NCBI GenBank assembly: GCA_900772425.1
Contig: CAAHEK010000266.1
Coordinates: forward strand, 1 to 5,231
Direction of reading: 5' to 3'
Length of the DNA stretch: 5,231 bases
From: an uncultured Lachnospira sp.
Lineage (GTDB): Bacteria > Bacillota > Clostridia > Lachnospirales > Lachnospiraceae
In this document: in pieces, positions 1 to 5,231 of the stretch
Position numbering within the stretch: the first letter of the stretch is position 1
How the letters are laid out: each line of letters starts with the position of its first letter
The notes under the pieces: generated by a model
The model's database searches: none
What the model saw: only the letters and a program-made list of their open reading frames with translations
What the model was told of the DNA's origin: nothing
Position numbers and translations under genes: made by a program

Positions 1-1
1 C

Positions 2-559
2 ATGAAAAAGGGCGTATCAAGAGGAATATTTTCTAATGAAGCAGGACTTGGTACAGGTTCAATAGCACATGCCTGCGCAGATACAAGAAAACCAGTTAAG
101 CAGGGATTTTTTGGAATATTTGAAGTTTTTGTTGATACAATTGTTATATGTACATTAACAGCATTAGTTATATTATGCAGTGGTGTCGGTGTTGGTTACG
201 GAAGTGCTGCCGGTGCAGAGCTTACTATTTCAGGTTTTACAGCTGCTTATGGAAATTGGGTATCAATATTTACTGCTGTTGCTATGTGTTGTTTCGCATT
301 TTCTACAATAATAGGATGGGGATTATACGGAACAAGATGTATTGAATTCTTGTTTGGAACCCGTGTCAATAAGCCATTTATGCTTGTATATGCATTGGTT
401 GCCATAGTCGGTGCCACAATGGATCTTGGACTTATGTGGAGTATTGCGGAAACATTTAACGGATTAATGGCAATACCTAACCTTATAGCAGTTTTCCTGC
501 TTTCAGGAGTTGTTGTTAAGCTTGTAAAAGAATATTTTGCTAACGAAGGCAGACAATAA
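2..559 (+). CDS. Alanine/glycine:cation symporter (AGCS family), 5'-truncated by the window edge
   Basis: This is the C-terminal 185 residues of a sodium-coupled small amino acid (alanine/glycine) symporter, an integral inner-membrane permease. The stretch SRGIFSNEAGLGTGSIAHA (residues about 6-23 of the visible part) is the conserved AGCS signature, with the FSNEAG core intact. Hydrophobic segments follow at about 42-64, 86-107, 126-146 and 150-174, ending in a short charged tail. AGCS proteins are normally about 450-500 residues, so well over half the gene lies upstream. The ATG at position 2 is almost certainly an internal Met: no ribosome binding site is visible and the signature sits too close to it for a true N-terminus. 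The gene ends in TAA at 557-559. No convincing terminator follows before the next promoter. Family assignment is secure; the amino acid transported and the coupling ion are inferred from the family. Confidence 0.9.
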   Translation: MKKGVSRGIFSNEAGLGTGSIAHACADTRKPVKQGFFGIFEVFVDTIVICTLTALVILCSGVGVGYGSAAGAELTISGFTAAYGNWVSIFTAVAMCCFAFSTIIGWGLYGTRCIEFLFGTRVNKPFMLVYALVAIVGATMDLGLMWSIAETFNGLMAIPNLIAVFLLSGVVVKLVKEYFANEGRQ

Positions 560-570
560 AATATAGAGGA

Positions 571-599
571 TTGACTTTAGGTATATTCTGATATACAAT
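571..599 (+). promoter_or_regulatory. Probable sigma-A promoter for the flavoenzyme-psiE-like(-trxA) unit
   Basis: A -35-like TTGACT (571-576) and a -10-like TACAAT (594-599) are separated by 17 bases, the optimal spacing. Each hexamer differs from consensus at one position. The predicted start of transcription is near 605-607, leaving a leader of about 60 bases before the ATG at 665. It lies directly after the stop codon of the symporter gene and is the best promoter match I see in the window. Not experimentally supported. Confidence 0.6.
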
Positions 600-615
600 T
601 TGTATTGCAAAATAC
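581..615. repeat. Two adjacent small inverted repeats overlapping the promoter (candidate operator)
   Basis: The first is GTATAT-TCTG-ATATAC (581-596), with 6-base perfect arms and a 4-base spacer, lying in the promoter spacer and -10 region. The second is GTATT-GCAA-AATAC (602-615), with 5-base perfect arms and a 4-base spacer, lying over the predicted transcription start. The arms resemble one another and the two centres are 20 bases apart, about two helical turns. This arrangement fits a dimeric repressor binding two sites. Because the region is AT-rich, chance palindromes are possible, and no regulator is identified. Confidence 0.35.
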
Positions 616-664
616 TTTGATTATAAAAGTATCGTATAAAATATATCAGGAGAATTGTATAATT

Positions 665-1789
665 ATGAGTCAGCAGAAGTATATAAATAAGCTTATCATA
701 GGGGATATGACAGCAGATTACCCGATAATACAGGGAGGAATGGGTGTAGGAGTGAGTGGAGAATCACTTGCAGGTGCAGTAGCGGCAGCAGGTGGAATCG
801 GAATTATATCCAGTGCCCAGCTTGGATACAAGGATAAGGATTTTGAAAATAATCCAAAAGAATGTACATTGAAGGCAATAGGCAGAAGCGTAATCAATGC
901 AAAAAAATATGCAAAGATTAATTCGAATGGGAAAAAAGGTCTTGTAGGTGTTAATGTTATGGTTGCACTTAAGCATTACAGGGAACATGTGAAAGAGGCG
1001 GTAAAAGCCGGGGCAGATGTTGTGATTTGTGGTGCAGGGCTTCCGCTTGACCTTCCGGAACTGGTAAATGGTAGCAGAACAAAGATAGCTCCAATAATAT
1101 CGAGCGCAAGGGCATGCAGGGTAATACTTAAACAGTGGGCATCAAAATATAAAAGAACTGCCGATTTTTTGGTGTATGAGGGCCCTAAGGCAGGAGGACA
1201 TCTTGGGTTTCATATGGATGAACTTGATAAAAAAGAAACATTTGACCGTGAATTTATTGATAATGAAATAAAGAAAATAATTGATGTGAAAGAGGGTTAT
1301 GAAAAAGAATTTGGTGTTCATATACCATTAATAGCTGCAGGAGGCATTTTTGACAATCGTGACTTACGTCATATGCTTGAAATAGGTGCTGACGGTGTTC
1401 AGGTGGCGAGCAGATTTGTTGCGACATACGAATGTGATGCATCAATGGAATATAAGCAGGCATATATTAATGCCAAGGACAGCGATGTGTGTATAATTAA
1501 GAGCCCGGTGGGATTGCCGGGAAGAGCCATTAATAATGAATTTATAAAAAGAGTAAGCAGGTCGCAGATGCCAGTTGATAAATGTTATCAATGTCTTGCG
1601 AAATGTAATCCCAAAGAGGTTCCATATTGTATAACAAAGGCGTTAATCAATGCAGTTAATGGTGATATAGATAACGGACTTGTATTTTGTGGGGCAAATG
1701 TGGGAAGAATAAACAAGATAACATCTGTAAAAGAGCTTATTGACGAACTGATTGGACTTGACAGTGTAACATCACATTTTGTAATATAA
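665..1789 (+). CDS. Nitronate monooxygenase-like NAD(P)H/FMN-dependent oxidoreductase (2-nitropropane dioxygenase family)
   Basis: This is a 374-residue soluble TIM-barrel flavoprotein of the nitronate monooxygenase/FabK-like family, which binds FMN and oxidises alkyl nitronates or reduces other substrates. Visible motifs are PIIQGGMGVGVSG (20-32), CGAGLP (122-127), the EGPKAGGHLG segment (172-181) with the family's conserved His (His179), AAGGIFD (224-230), and the phosphate-binding GADGVQVASRF (241-251). The C-terminus carries a cysteine cluster at Cys307, Cys310, Cys314 and Cys322 plus a FCGANVGRI segment (341-349), not part of the minimal FMN barrel. The frame extends upstream to a TTG at 605, but the ATG at 665 is chosen because AGGAGA (648-653) precedes it and family homology begins there. 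It heads a probable operon: the next gene starts 31 bases downstream. The physiological substrate cannot be read from sequence. FabK (enoyl-ACP reductase) is an alternative, but no fatty-acid genes are nearby. Confidence 0.88.
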   Translation: MSQQKYINKLIIGDMTADYPIIQGGMGVGVSGESLAGAVAAAGGIGIISSAQLGYKDKDFENNPKECTLKAIGRSVINAKKYAKINSNGKKGLVGVNVMVALKHYREHVKEAVKAGADVVICGAGLPLDLPELVNGSRTKIAPIISSARACRVILKQWASKYKRTADFLVYEGPKAGGHLGFHMDELDKKETFDREFIDNEIKKIIDVKEGYEKEFGVHIPLIAAGGIFDNRDLRHMLEIGADGVQVASRFVATYECDASMEYKQAYINAKDSDVCIIKSPVGLPGRAINNEFIKRVSRSQMPVDKCYQCLAKCNPKEVPYCITKALINAVNGDIDNGLVFCGANVGRINKITSVKELIDELIGLDSVTSHFVI

Positions 1790-1820
1790 ATGTACTATAA
1801 GGATTGGAGATTGCAGTTTA

Positions 1821-2246
1821 ATGAGAAAGAAGATTCAGGATATAATATATGGACTTGCAAGGGTATTAGAATTAATACTTTCTGTACTTCTTATAATTAT
1901 GATAGTTATATTTATAATCAAATTAATTATCGAAGCATTTACTCCGGAATTTATTATGGCTGAGTCAGATATGTTTAATCTGTTTATTGAAGAACTTATG
2001 ACATTGGCAGTCGGTGTTGAGCTTATTAAGATGTTATGTGTGCATACGCCCGGAACAGTTGTTGAAGTACTTCTGTTTGCAATAGCAAGATCGATAGTTG
2101 TATCACATTCTTCGGTTATAGATACATTTGTCGGAGTTGTGTGCATAGTAGTGCTTTTTGCAACCAGAAAGTTCCTGTTCCTTGAACAGGATAGAGTGCA
2201 CAAGGATAAGCAGCAGGAAGAAGTTATTGAAGATACTATTGAGTAA
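1821..2246 (+). CDS. Small PsiE-like four-helix membrane protein
   Basis: A 141-residue inner-membrane protein of unknown function that resembles the phosphate-starvation-inducible PsiE family. Hydrophobic segments lie at about 14-38, 53-73, 80-95 and 98-119, followed by a highly charged, Glu/Lys-rich cytoplasmic tail (122-141). The best family match by eye is the central block EELMTLAVGVELIKML (57-72) followed by VEVLLFAIARSIVV (81-94), which fits the PsiE pattern of a helix with a buried Glu, then an Ala-Arg helix. A ribosome binding site GGAGA (1806-1810) sits 10 bases before the ATG. It begins 31 bases after the flavoenzyme stop with no terminator between, so co-transcription is likely. 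No function is established for this family beyond the phosphate-starvation expression of the E. coli member. I see no Pho-box-like evidence here, so a phosphate link is not implied. Confidence 0.72.
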   Translation: MRKKIQDIIYGLARVLELILSVLLIIMIVIFIIKLIIEAFTPEFIMAESDMFNLFIEELMTLAVGVELIKMLCVHTPGTVVEVLLFAIARSIVVSHSSVIDTFVGVVCIVVLFATRKFLFLEQDRVHKDKQQEEVIEDTIE

Positions 2247-2285
2247 GATGGTATGATGGCTATTCATAGGAATGCCAATGAAAAT

Positions 2286-2357
2286 GCAAAACAAGGAGGC
2301 TAAATCCTCTCCTCGTCAAAGGACTCGGATTTTGCTTCGCAAAACAAGGAGGATTTT
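2286..2357 (+). promoter_or_regulatory. trxA leader with duplicated Shine-Dalgarno block and alternative pairings (candidate cis-regulatory RNA)
   Basis: The 14-mer GCAAAACAAGGAGG occurs at 2286-2299 and again at 2339-2352; only the second copy serves a start codon (ATG 2358, five bases later). The segment between contains AAATCCTC (2302-2309), an exact 8-base complement of GAGGATTT (2349-2356), which covers most of the functional ribosome binding site. TTTTGC (2330-2335) can pair with GCAAAA of either repeat copy: with 2339-2344 as a tight 3-base-loop hairpin, or with 2286-2291. CCTC (2306-2309) can also pair with GAGG of the first copy (2296-2299). Two exclusive folds therefore exist on paper, one hiding and one exposing the trxA ribosome binding site. 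Complementarity is seen directly; regulation is inferred. It matches no riboswitch class I recognise. Confidence 0.35.
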
Positions 2358-2669
2358 ATGGCAGTTTTACATGTATCAAAGGATGATTTTGAGCAGGAAG
2401 TCCTTAAAGCAGACAAGCCTGTTTTGGTTGATTTTTGGGCAACTTGGTGTGGACCATGCCAGATGCTTGGACCTATAATAGAAGAAGTTGCCGAGGAGAC
2501 AGATGCTGTTAAAGTATGCAAGGTTAATACAGATGAGAATCCTGAGCTTGCACAGAAATACAGAGTTATGTCAATTCCTACTTTATTGTTATTCAAAAAT
2601 GGTGAAGTCGCAGCACAGAGCATTGGTTTTATCAATAAGGCTGAAGTAAAGAAATTCATGGAGCAGTAA
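2358..2669 (+). CDS. trxA: Thioredoxin
   Basis: A 103-residue cytosolic thioredoxin, the dithiol carrier that reduces protein disulfides and is recharged by thioredoxin reductase (not in this window). It has the single-domain length typical of bacterial TrxA. The active site is WCGPC (30-34), preceded by the usual DFWATW, with the buried Asp at 25. The cis-proline loop is SIPT (72-75, Pro74), followed by LLLFKNGE (76-83) and a G at 90. An additional Cys54 lies on the central strand (VKVCKVNTDE), away from the active site. AAGGAGG (2346-2352) sits five bases before the ATG, which is a rather short spacing. The gene follows the PsiE-like gene by 111 bases with no intervening terminator and ends at a strong terminator, so it is either the last gene of that unit or separately transcribed. 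Assignment is secure; whether it is the main thioredoxin of the cell cannot be judged. Confidence 0.97.
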   Translation: MAVLHVSKDDFEQEVLKADKPVLVDFWATWCGPCQMLGPIIEEVAEETDAVKVCKVNTDENPELAQKYRVMSIPTLLLFKNGEVAAQSIGFINKAEVKKFMEQ

Positions 2670-2700
2670 TAAACAATAAAATAAATACAATAATAACCCT

Positions 2701-2731
2701 AGGGGAGGCTTGCTGCCTCCCTTGTTTTTTT
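2701..2731 (+). terminator. Rho-independent terminator downstream of trxA
   Basis: GGGAGGC (2703-2709) pairs perfectly with GCCTCCC (2715-2721) around a 5-base loop. Two further pairs (a G-U and an A-U) extend the stem to nine. The 3' side runs into TTGTTTTTTT (2722-2731), with seven consecutive T. This GC-rich stem in an AT-rich intergenic region is a textbook intrinsic terminator 32 bases after the thioredoxin stop, separating that unit from the metal transporter operon. Confidence 0.95.
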
Positions 2732-2775
2732 ATACAATTATGAAAAGTTAAGTTTGATTTAGGAGGAATACAGAT

Positions 2776-3804
2776 ATGCATATGGCAGATGCGCTTGTTT
2801 CACCGGCTGTTGCAGGAACTATGTATGCAGCTTCTATAGCAATAGCAGGAGTTTCGGTTAATAAAGTAAGATTAGAAGATAACCCTAAGAAGGTTCCGGT
2901 TATGGGTGTAATGGGAGCTTTTGTGTTTGCTGCCCAGATGATAAATTTTACAATTCCGGGAACAGGTTCATCAGGGCATCTTTGTGGAGGTATGCTTGTC
3001 TCAGCAATGCTTGGACCATATGCAGGTTTCCTGACAATGATAGGTGTGCTGCTTATTCAATGCCTTATGTTTGCAGACGGAGGCTTGCTGGCATTAGGCT
3101 GTAATATATGGAATATGGCATTTTATGGCTGTTTTATAGGATCATTATTGATCTGGAAATTAATAATGAAAAATGGAGCATCTAAAGTAAAGATAGCAAT
3201 AGCATCTGTTGCCGGGTGTGTACTTACATTACAGCTGGGTGCATTTTCTGTAACTTTGGAGACACTCGCTTCAGGAATTACGGAACTTCCGTTTAGCGTG
3301 TTTGTATCTGTTATGCAGCCAATACATCTGGCAATAGGAGTTGTTGAAGGACTTATAACAGCTGCAGTTCTTATATTTGTATATGAAGCAAGACCTGAGT
3401 TGTTGTGGGGCATAGGAAATACAGATAATAATGAGAAAAAAGAAAAACACAGATTATCATTTGCTGCAACAATGATTGTTCTTGTGGTTTCATCAGTAGT
3501 TATTGCAGGCGCGTTGTCGCTTGTGGCTTCATCTGACCCGGACGGACTTGAGTGGTCAATAGAAAAATTAACAGGAACAACTGAACTTGAAAATTCAGGA
3601 GCTGTTTATGAGCAGGCAGAACAGGTGCAGACAACAACTGCGCTGCTTCCTGATTATTCATTTAAGAATTCGGAATCACTTGCAGGAACCTCAGTTTCGG
3701 GAATAGCGGGAAGTTTTGTTGTAATTGCCGTTTGTACAGCAGCATGTTATTTGTTTAAATTTTTCAAAAAAGGGAAGAAAGATAAGATAAATGAGCAAGC
3801 TTAA
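2776..3804 (+). CDS. cbiM: ECF transporter Co2+/Ni2+-binding subunit CbiM/NikM with fused C-terminal PDGLE domain
   Basis: A 342-residue inner-membrane protein, the substrate-capture (S) component of a group I ECF transporter for cobalt or nickel. Residues 1-205 are the CbiM domain with several hydrophobic helices. The N-terminal MHMAD supplies Met1/His2, and GSSGHL (64-69) supplies His68; in the NikM2 structure the equivalent Met1, His2 and His67 bind the metal. Other conserved blocks are FADGGLLALGCNIWNM (99-114) and QPIHLAIGVVEG (181-192). After a charged linker (about 214-226), a helix (229-250), the PDGLEW motif (255-260), LPDYSF (291-296) and a last helix (308-328) form a PDGLE/CbiN-like module, so no separate CbiN/NikN gene is needed. 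The ATG at 2776, not the in-frame ATG at 2782, is chosen: AGGAGG (2761-2766) is nine bases upstream and it preserves His2. It heads the cbiMQO operon. PDGLE fusions occur in putative nickel systems as well as cobalt ones, so nikMN is an equally fair name; metal specificity is unresolved. Confidence 0.9.
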   Translation: MHMADALVSPAVAGTMYAASIAIAGVSVNKVRLEDNPKKVPVMGVMGAFVFAAQMINFTIPGTGSSGHLCGGMLVSAMLGPYAGFLTMIGVLLIQCLMFADGGLLALGCNIWNMAFYGCFIGSLLIWKLIMKNGASKVKIAIASVAGCVLTLQLGAFSVTLETLASGITELPFSVFVSVMQPIHLAIGVVEGLITAAVLIFVYEARPELLWGIGNTDNNEKKEKHRLSFAATMIVLVVSSVVIAGALSLVASSDPDGLEWSIEKLTGTTELENSGAVYEQAEQVQTTTALLPDYSFKNSESLAGTSVSGIAGSFVVIAVCTAACYLFKFFKKGKKDKINEQA

Positions 3805-4516
3805 TAAAGCAATGCATGAATTTGCAAGCCTTGATGATATGGCAGCAAGGGATACATGGCTTAATAATATTAATCCGGTGTTAAAAATACTTGTAACTTT
3901 CGGTTATATTATTGCAGTTGTATCATTTAAAAAATACAATTTATCAGGACTATTAAGGATGTCAGTATACCTTATAGTCCTTTTTGTGATTGGTGAAATA
4001 TCATTTATGGAAAGTATAAAAAGATTAAGGTTTATACTTCCATTAGTATGCATTGTCGGAATTTTTAATCCATTTTATGATACACATATAATTATGAATA
4101 TAGGAAATGTCGGCATCAGAGCAGGAGTTATATCCATGATAACATTAATGTTAAAAGGTGTGTACAGTGTATTGGCGGCATATATACTAATAGCAAGCAC
4201 ATCAATTGAAAAAATCGGACATGCTTTGAGAGTGCTTCATGTTCCAAGAATACTGGTTACGATGATACTTCTTATATATAGGTATATAAATGTTCTGGCA
4301 AAAGAAACGAATAAACTTATGCAGGCATATTCATTGAGAGCACCGGGACAGAAAGGAATTAATATAAAGGCATGGGGACCTTTAGTAGGGCAGCTTTTGC
4401 TAAGGAGCATGGATAAGGCACAGGATATATACAGCAGTATGTGCCTAAGGGGTTATGATGCTGAGTTTAAGGGATATACTAACAGACATGCTGGAGGAAA
4501 AAATGATAGAAATTAA
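3791..4516 (+). CDS. cbiQ: ECF transporter transmembrane coupling subunit CbiQ (T component)
   Basis: A 241-residue membrane protein that couples the ATPase to the metal-binding subunit. Hydrophobic segments lie at about 30-46, 54-70, 78-92, 108-135 and 152-168. The cytoplasmic coupling region bears the two short arginine motifs typical of T components, seen as SLRAPG (181-186) and CLRGYD (218-223), which dock into the grooves of the ATPases. The RVLHVPRILVTMILLIYRYI block (147-166) is also characteristic of CbiQ. Length fits the family. It starts inside the end of cbiM, overlapping it by 14 bases in another frame, and itself overlaps cbiO by 14 bases, which implies translational coupling. 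Its own ribosome binding site is weak (AGGGA at 3771-3775, 15 bases upstream), consistent with reinitiation after cbiM. The in-frame ATG at 3812 is a less likely start because no purine-rich site precedes it. Confidence 0.93.
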   Translation: MSKLNKAMHEFASLDDMAARDTWLNNINPVLKILVTFGYIIAVVSFKKYNLSGLLRMSVYLIVLFVIGEISFMESIKRLRFILPLVCIVGIFNPFYDTHIIMNIGNVGIRAGVISMITLMLKGVYSVLAAYILIASTSIEKIGHALRVLHVPRILVTMILLIYRYINVLAKETNKLMQAYSLRAPGQKGINIKAWGPLVGQLLLRSMDKAQDIYSSMCLRGYDAEFKGYTNRHAGGKNDRN

Positions 4517-5228
4517 GAATATTTCTTATGCATATGAGAATAATAAAAATGTGTTGTCAGATATAACCATAAGCATAAAAGAAGGCGAGAGTGTAGGAAT
4601 TGTAGGAGCAAATGGGGCCGGTAAATCTACATTATTAAAGATACTTGTCGGTTTATGTGACGGCTTTTCAGGAGAAGTAATAGTTGACGGACTTAATCTT
4701 AATAGGAAGAATTTGAATGACATAAGAAAAAAGGCCGGATATGTGTTTCAGGATTCAGACAGTCAGTTATTTATGACAAATGTTTATGATGATGTAGCAT
4801 TTGCTCCGAGAAATTACGGATATTCCAAAGAAGAGACGGACAGACTTGTGAAAAATGCGCTTGAGTCAGTAGGAGCGAAGAAGCTTGTTGACAGAAAGAC
4901 CTATAAGTTATCAGGTGGAGAAAAGAAGATGGTTTCAATAGCCACGGTTTTATCGGTTGTTCCGGATATAATATTAATGGATGAGCCGACTATAGCATTA
5001 GACCCATCTAATAGGAGAAAACTTATCAATCTTTTAAACACATTTTCCAAGACGAAGCTTGTAGCATCGCATGATTTAGATATGGTAATGGATACATGCG
5101 AAAGAACAATACTCATAAATAATGGAAAGATAATAGCTGATGCACCGACCAAAATGGTGTTAACAGATAAGAAGCTGCTTGAAGATAACGGACTTGAACT
5201 GCCTTTATCACTTTATAACAGGGGATAA
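4503..5228 (+). CDS. cbiO: ECF transporter ATP-binding subunit CbiO
   Basis: A 241-residue cytoplasmic ABC ATPase that powers the CbiMQ metal importer. All nucleotide-binding motifs are intact: Walker A GANGAGKST (35-43), Q-loop VFQDSDSQLF (81-90, Gln83), signature LSGGE (136-140), Walker B IILMDEP (156-162) with catalytic Glu161, D-loop ALDP (165-168) and switch His190. The VFQ-D-DSQLF form of the Q-loop is typical of ECF-type ATPases. The reading frame is open from 4455, but the ATG at 4503 is preferred because GGAGG (4493-4497) lies five bases before it and the family N-terminus (MIEIKNISYAY) begins there. It overlaps the end of cbiQ by 14 bases. Only one ATPase gene is visible, so a CbiO homodimer is expected unless another follows beyond the window. 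It is complete, ending in TAA three bases before the window edge. Confidence 0.95.
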   Translation: MIEIKNISYAYENNKNVLSDITISIKEGESVGIVGANGAGKSTLLKILVGLCDGFSGEVIVDGLNLNRKNLNDIRKKAGYVFQDSDSQLFMTNVYDDVAFAPRNYGYSKEETDRLVKNALESVGAKKLVDRKTYKLSGGEKKMVSIATVLSVVPDIILMDEPTIALDPSNRRKLINLLNTFSKTKLVASHDLDMVMDTCERTILINNGKIIADAPTKMVLTDKKLLEDNGLELPLSLYNRG

Positions 5229-5231
5229 AAG

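Noticed and set aside
581..606. Hairpin GTATAT/ATATAC as a terminator for the symporter gene
   Set aside because: The stem is entirely AT-rich except for its outer pair and has no T-run after it. Promoter overlap is the better explanation.
605..664. TTG start at 605 adding 20 residues to the flavoenzyme
   Set aside because: It has no ribosome binding site, coincides with the predicted transcription start, and adds residues absent from the family. The ATG at 665 has AGGAGA upstream.
1835..2203. 122-residue open frame on the minus strand opposite the PsiE-like gene
   Set aside because: Its Ser/Thr/Ile/Asn-rich composition is what antisense reading of a hydrophobic membrane protein gives. The plus-strand gene has the ribosome binding site and family pattern.
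2239..2266. Possible separate trxA promoter (TTGAGT, 16-base spacer, TATTCA)
   Set aside because: The -10 element matches consensus at only three positions, too weak to call in AT-rich DNA, though an internal promoter here remains possible.
2272..2478. 68-residue open frame spanning the trxA leader and the start of trxA
   Set aside because: It runs out of frame through the trxA coding region, its sequence is basic and low in recognisable character, and its start has only a poor AGGA upstream. A shadow of trxA is the simpler reading.
2300..2659. 119-residue open frame on the minus strand opposite trxA
   Set aside because: It is antisense to a clear thioredoxin, shows no family features and has no credible ribosome binding site.
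2710..2736. Possible cbiM promoter (TTGCTG, 15-base spacer, TATACA)
   Set aside because: The spacing is too short and the -35 part lies inside the terminator hairpin. A promoter must exist near here, but I cannot place it confidently.
4455..4502. Earlier ATG at 4455 for cbiO
   Set aside because: It would add 16 residues without similarity to ABC ATPases and a 62-base overlap with cbiQ. GGAGG at 4493-4497 points to the ATG at 4503.

Overview
The window looks like chromosomal DNA of a low-GC anaerobic Firmicute, most plausibly a Clostridia/Lachnospiraceae gut bacterium. This rests on the AT-rich composition, strong AGGAGG-type ribosome binding sites, short intergenic gaps and the families present. 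The genus cannot be fixed from the sequence alone. All supported genes are on the + strand, and coding density is high: the longest gap between genes is 111 bases.

Layout. (1) Positions 2-559 are the 3' end of an alanine/glycine:cation symporter (AGCS) gene that begins outside the window. (2) A 105-base gap carries a good sigma-A-type promoter (about 571-599) overlaid by two small inverted repeats. (3) A probable transcription unit follows: a flavin-dependent nitronate monooxygenase-like oxidoreductase (665-1789), a small PsiE-like membrane protein (1821-2246) and thioredoxin (2358-2669). It closes with a strong intrinsic terminator at 2701-2731. The 111-base leader before the thioredoxin gene holds a duplicated Shine-Dalgarno block and complementary segments that could form mutually exclusive structures. 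(4) After the terminator lies a three-gene energy-coupling factor (ECF) transporter for Co2+ or Ni2+: CbiM/NikM with a fused C-terminal PDGLE domain (2776-3804), CbiQ (3791-4516) and CbiO (4503-5228). Each overlaps the next by 14 bases, and the CbiO stop codon lies three bases before the window end.

How the genes work together. CbiM binds the metal, CbiQ is the transmembrane coupling subunit, and CbiO is the ATPase (a second copy, or a homodimer, supplies the two-ATPase module). The PDGLE segment takes the place of a separate CbiN/NikN subunit, so the locus is self-sufficient for metal uptake. The upstream unit is not obviously linked to metal uptake. Its only visible theme is redox (flavoenzyme plus thioredoxin), and that link is weak.

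I see no clearly novel system: the genes belong to known families. The items most worth a second look are the trxA leader, the paired inverted repeats at the 571-599 promoter, the four-cysteine cluster in the flavoenzyme, and the CbiM-PDGLE fusion with no visible cobalamin riboswitch.
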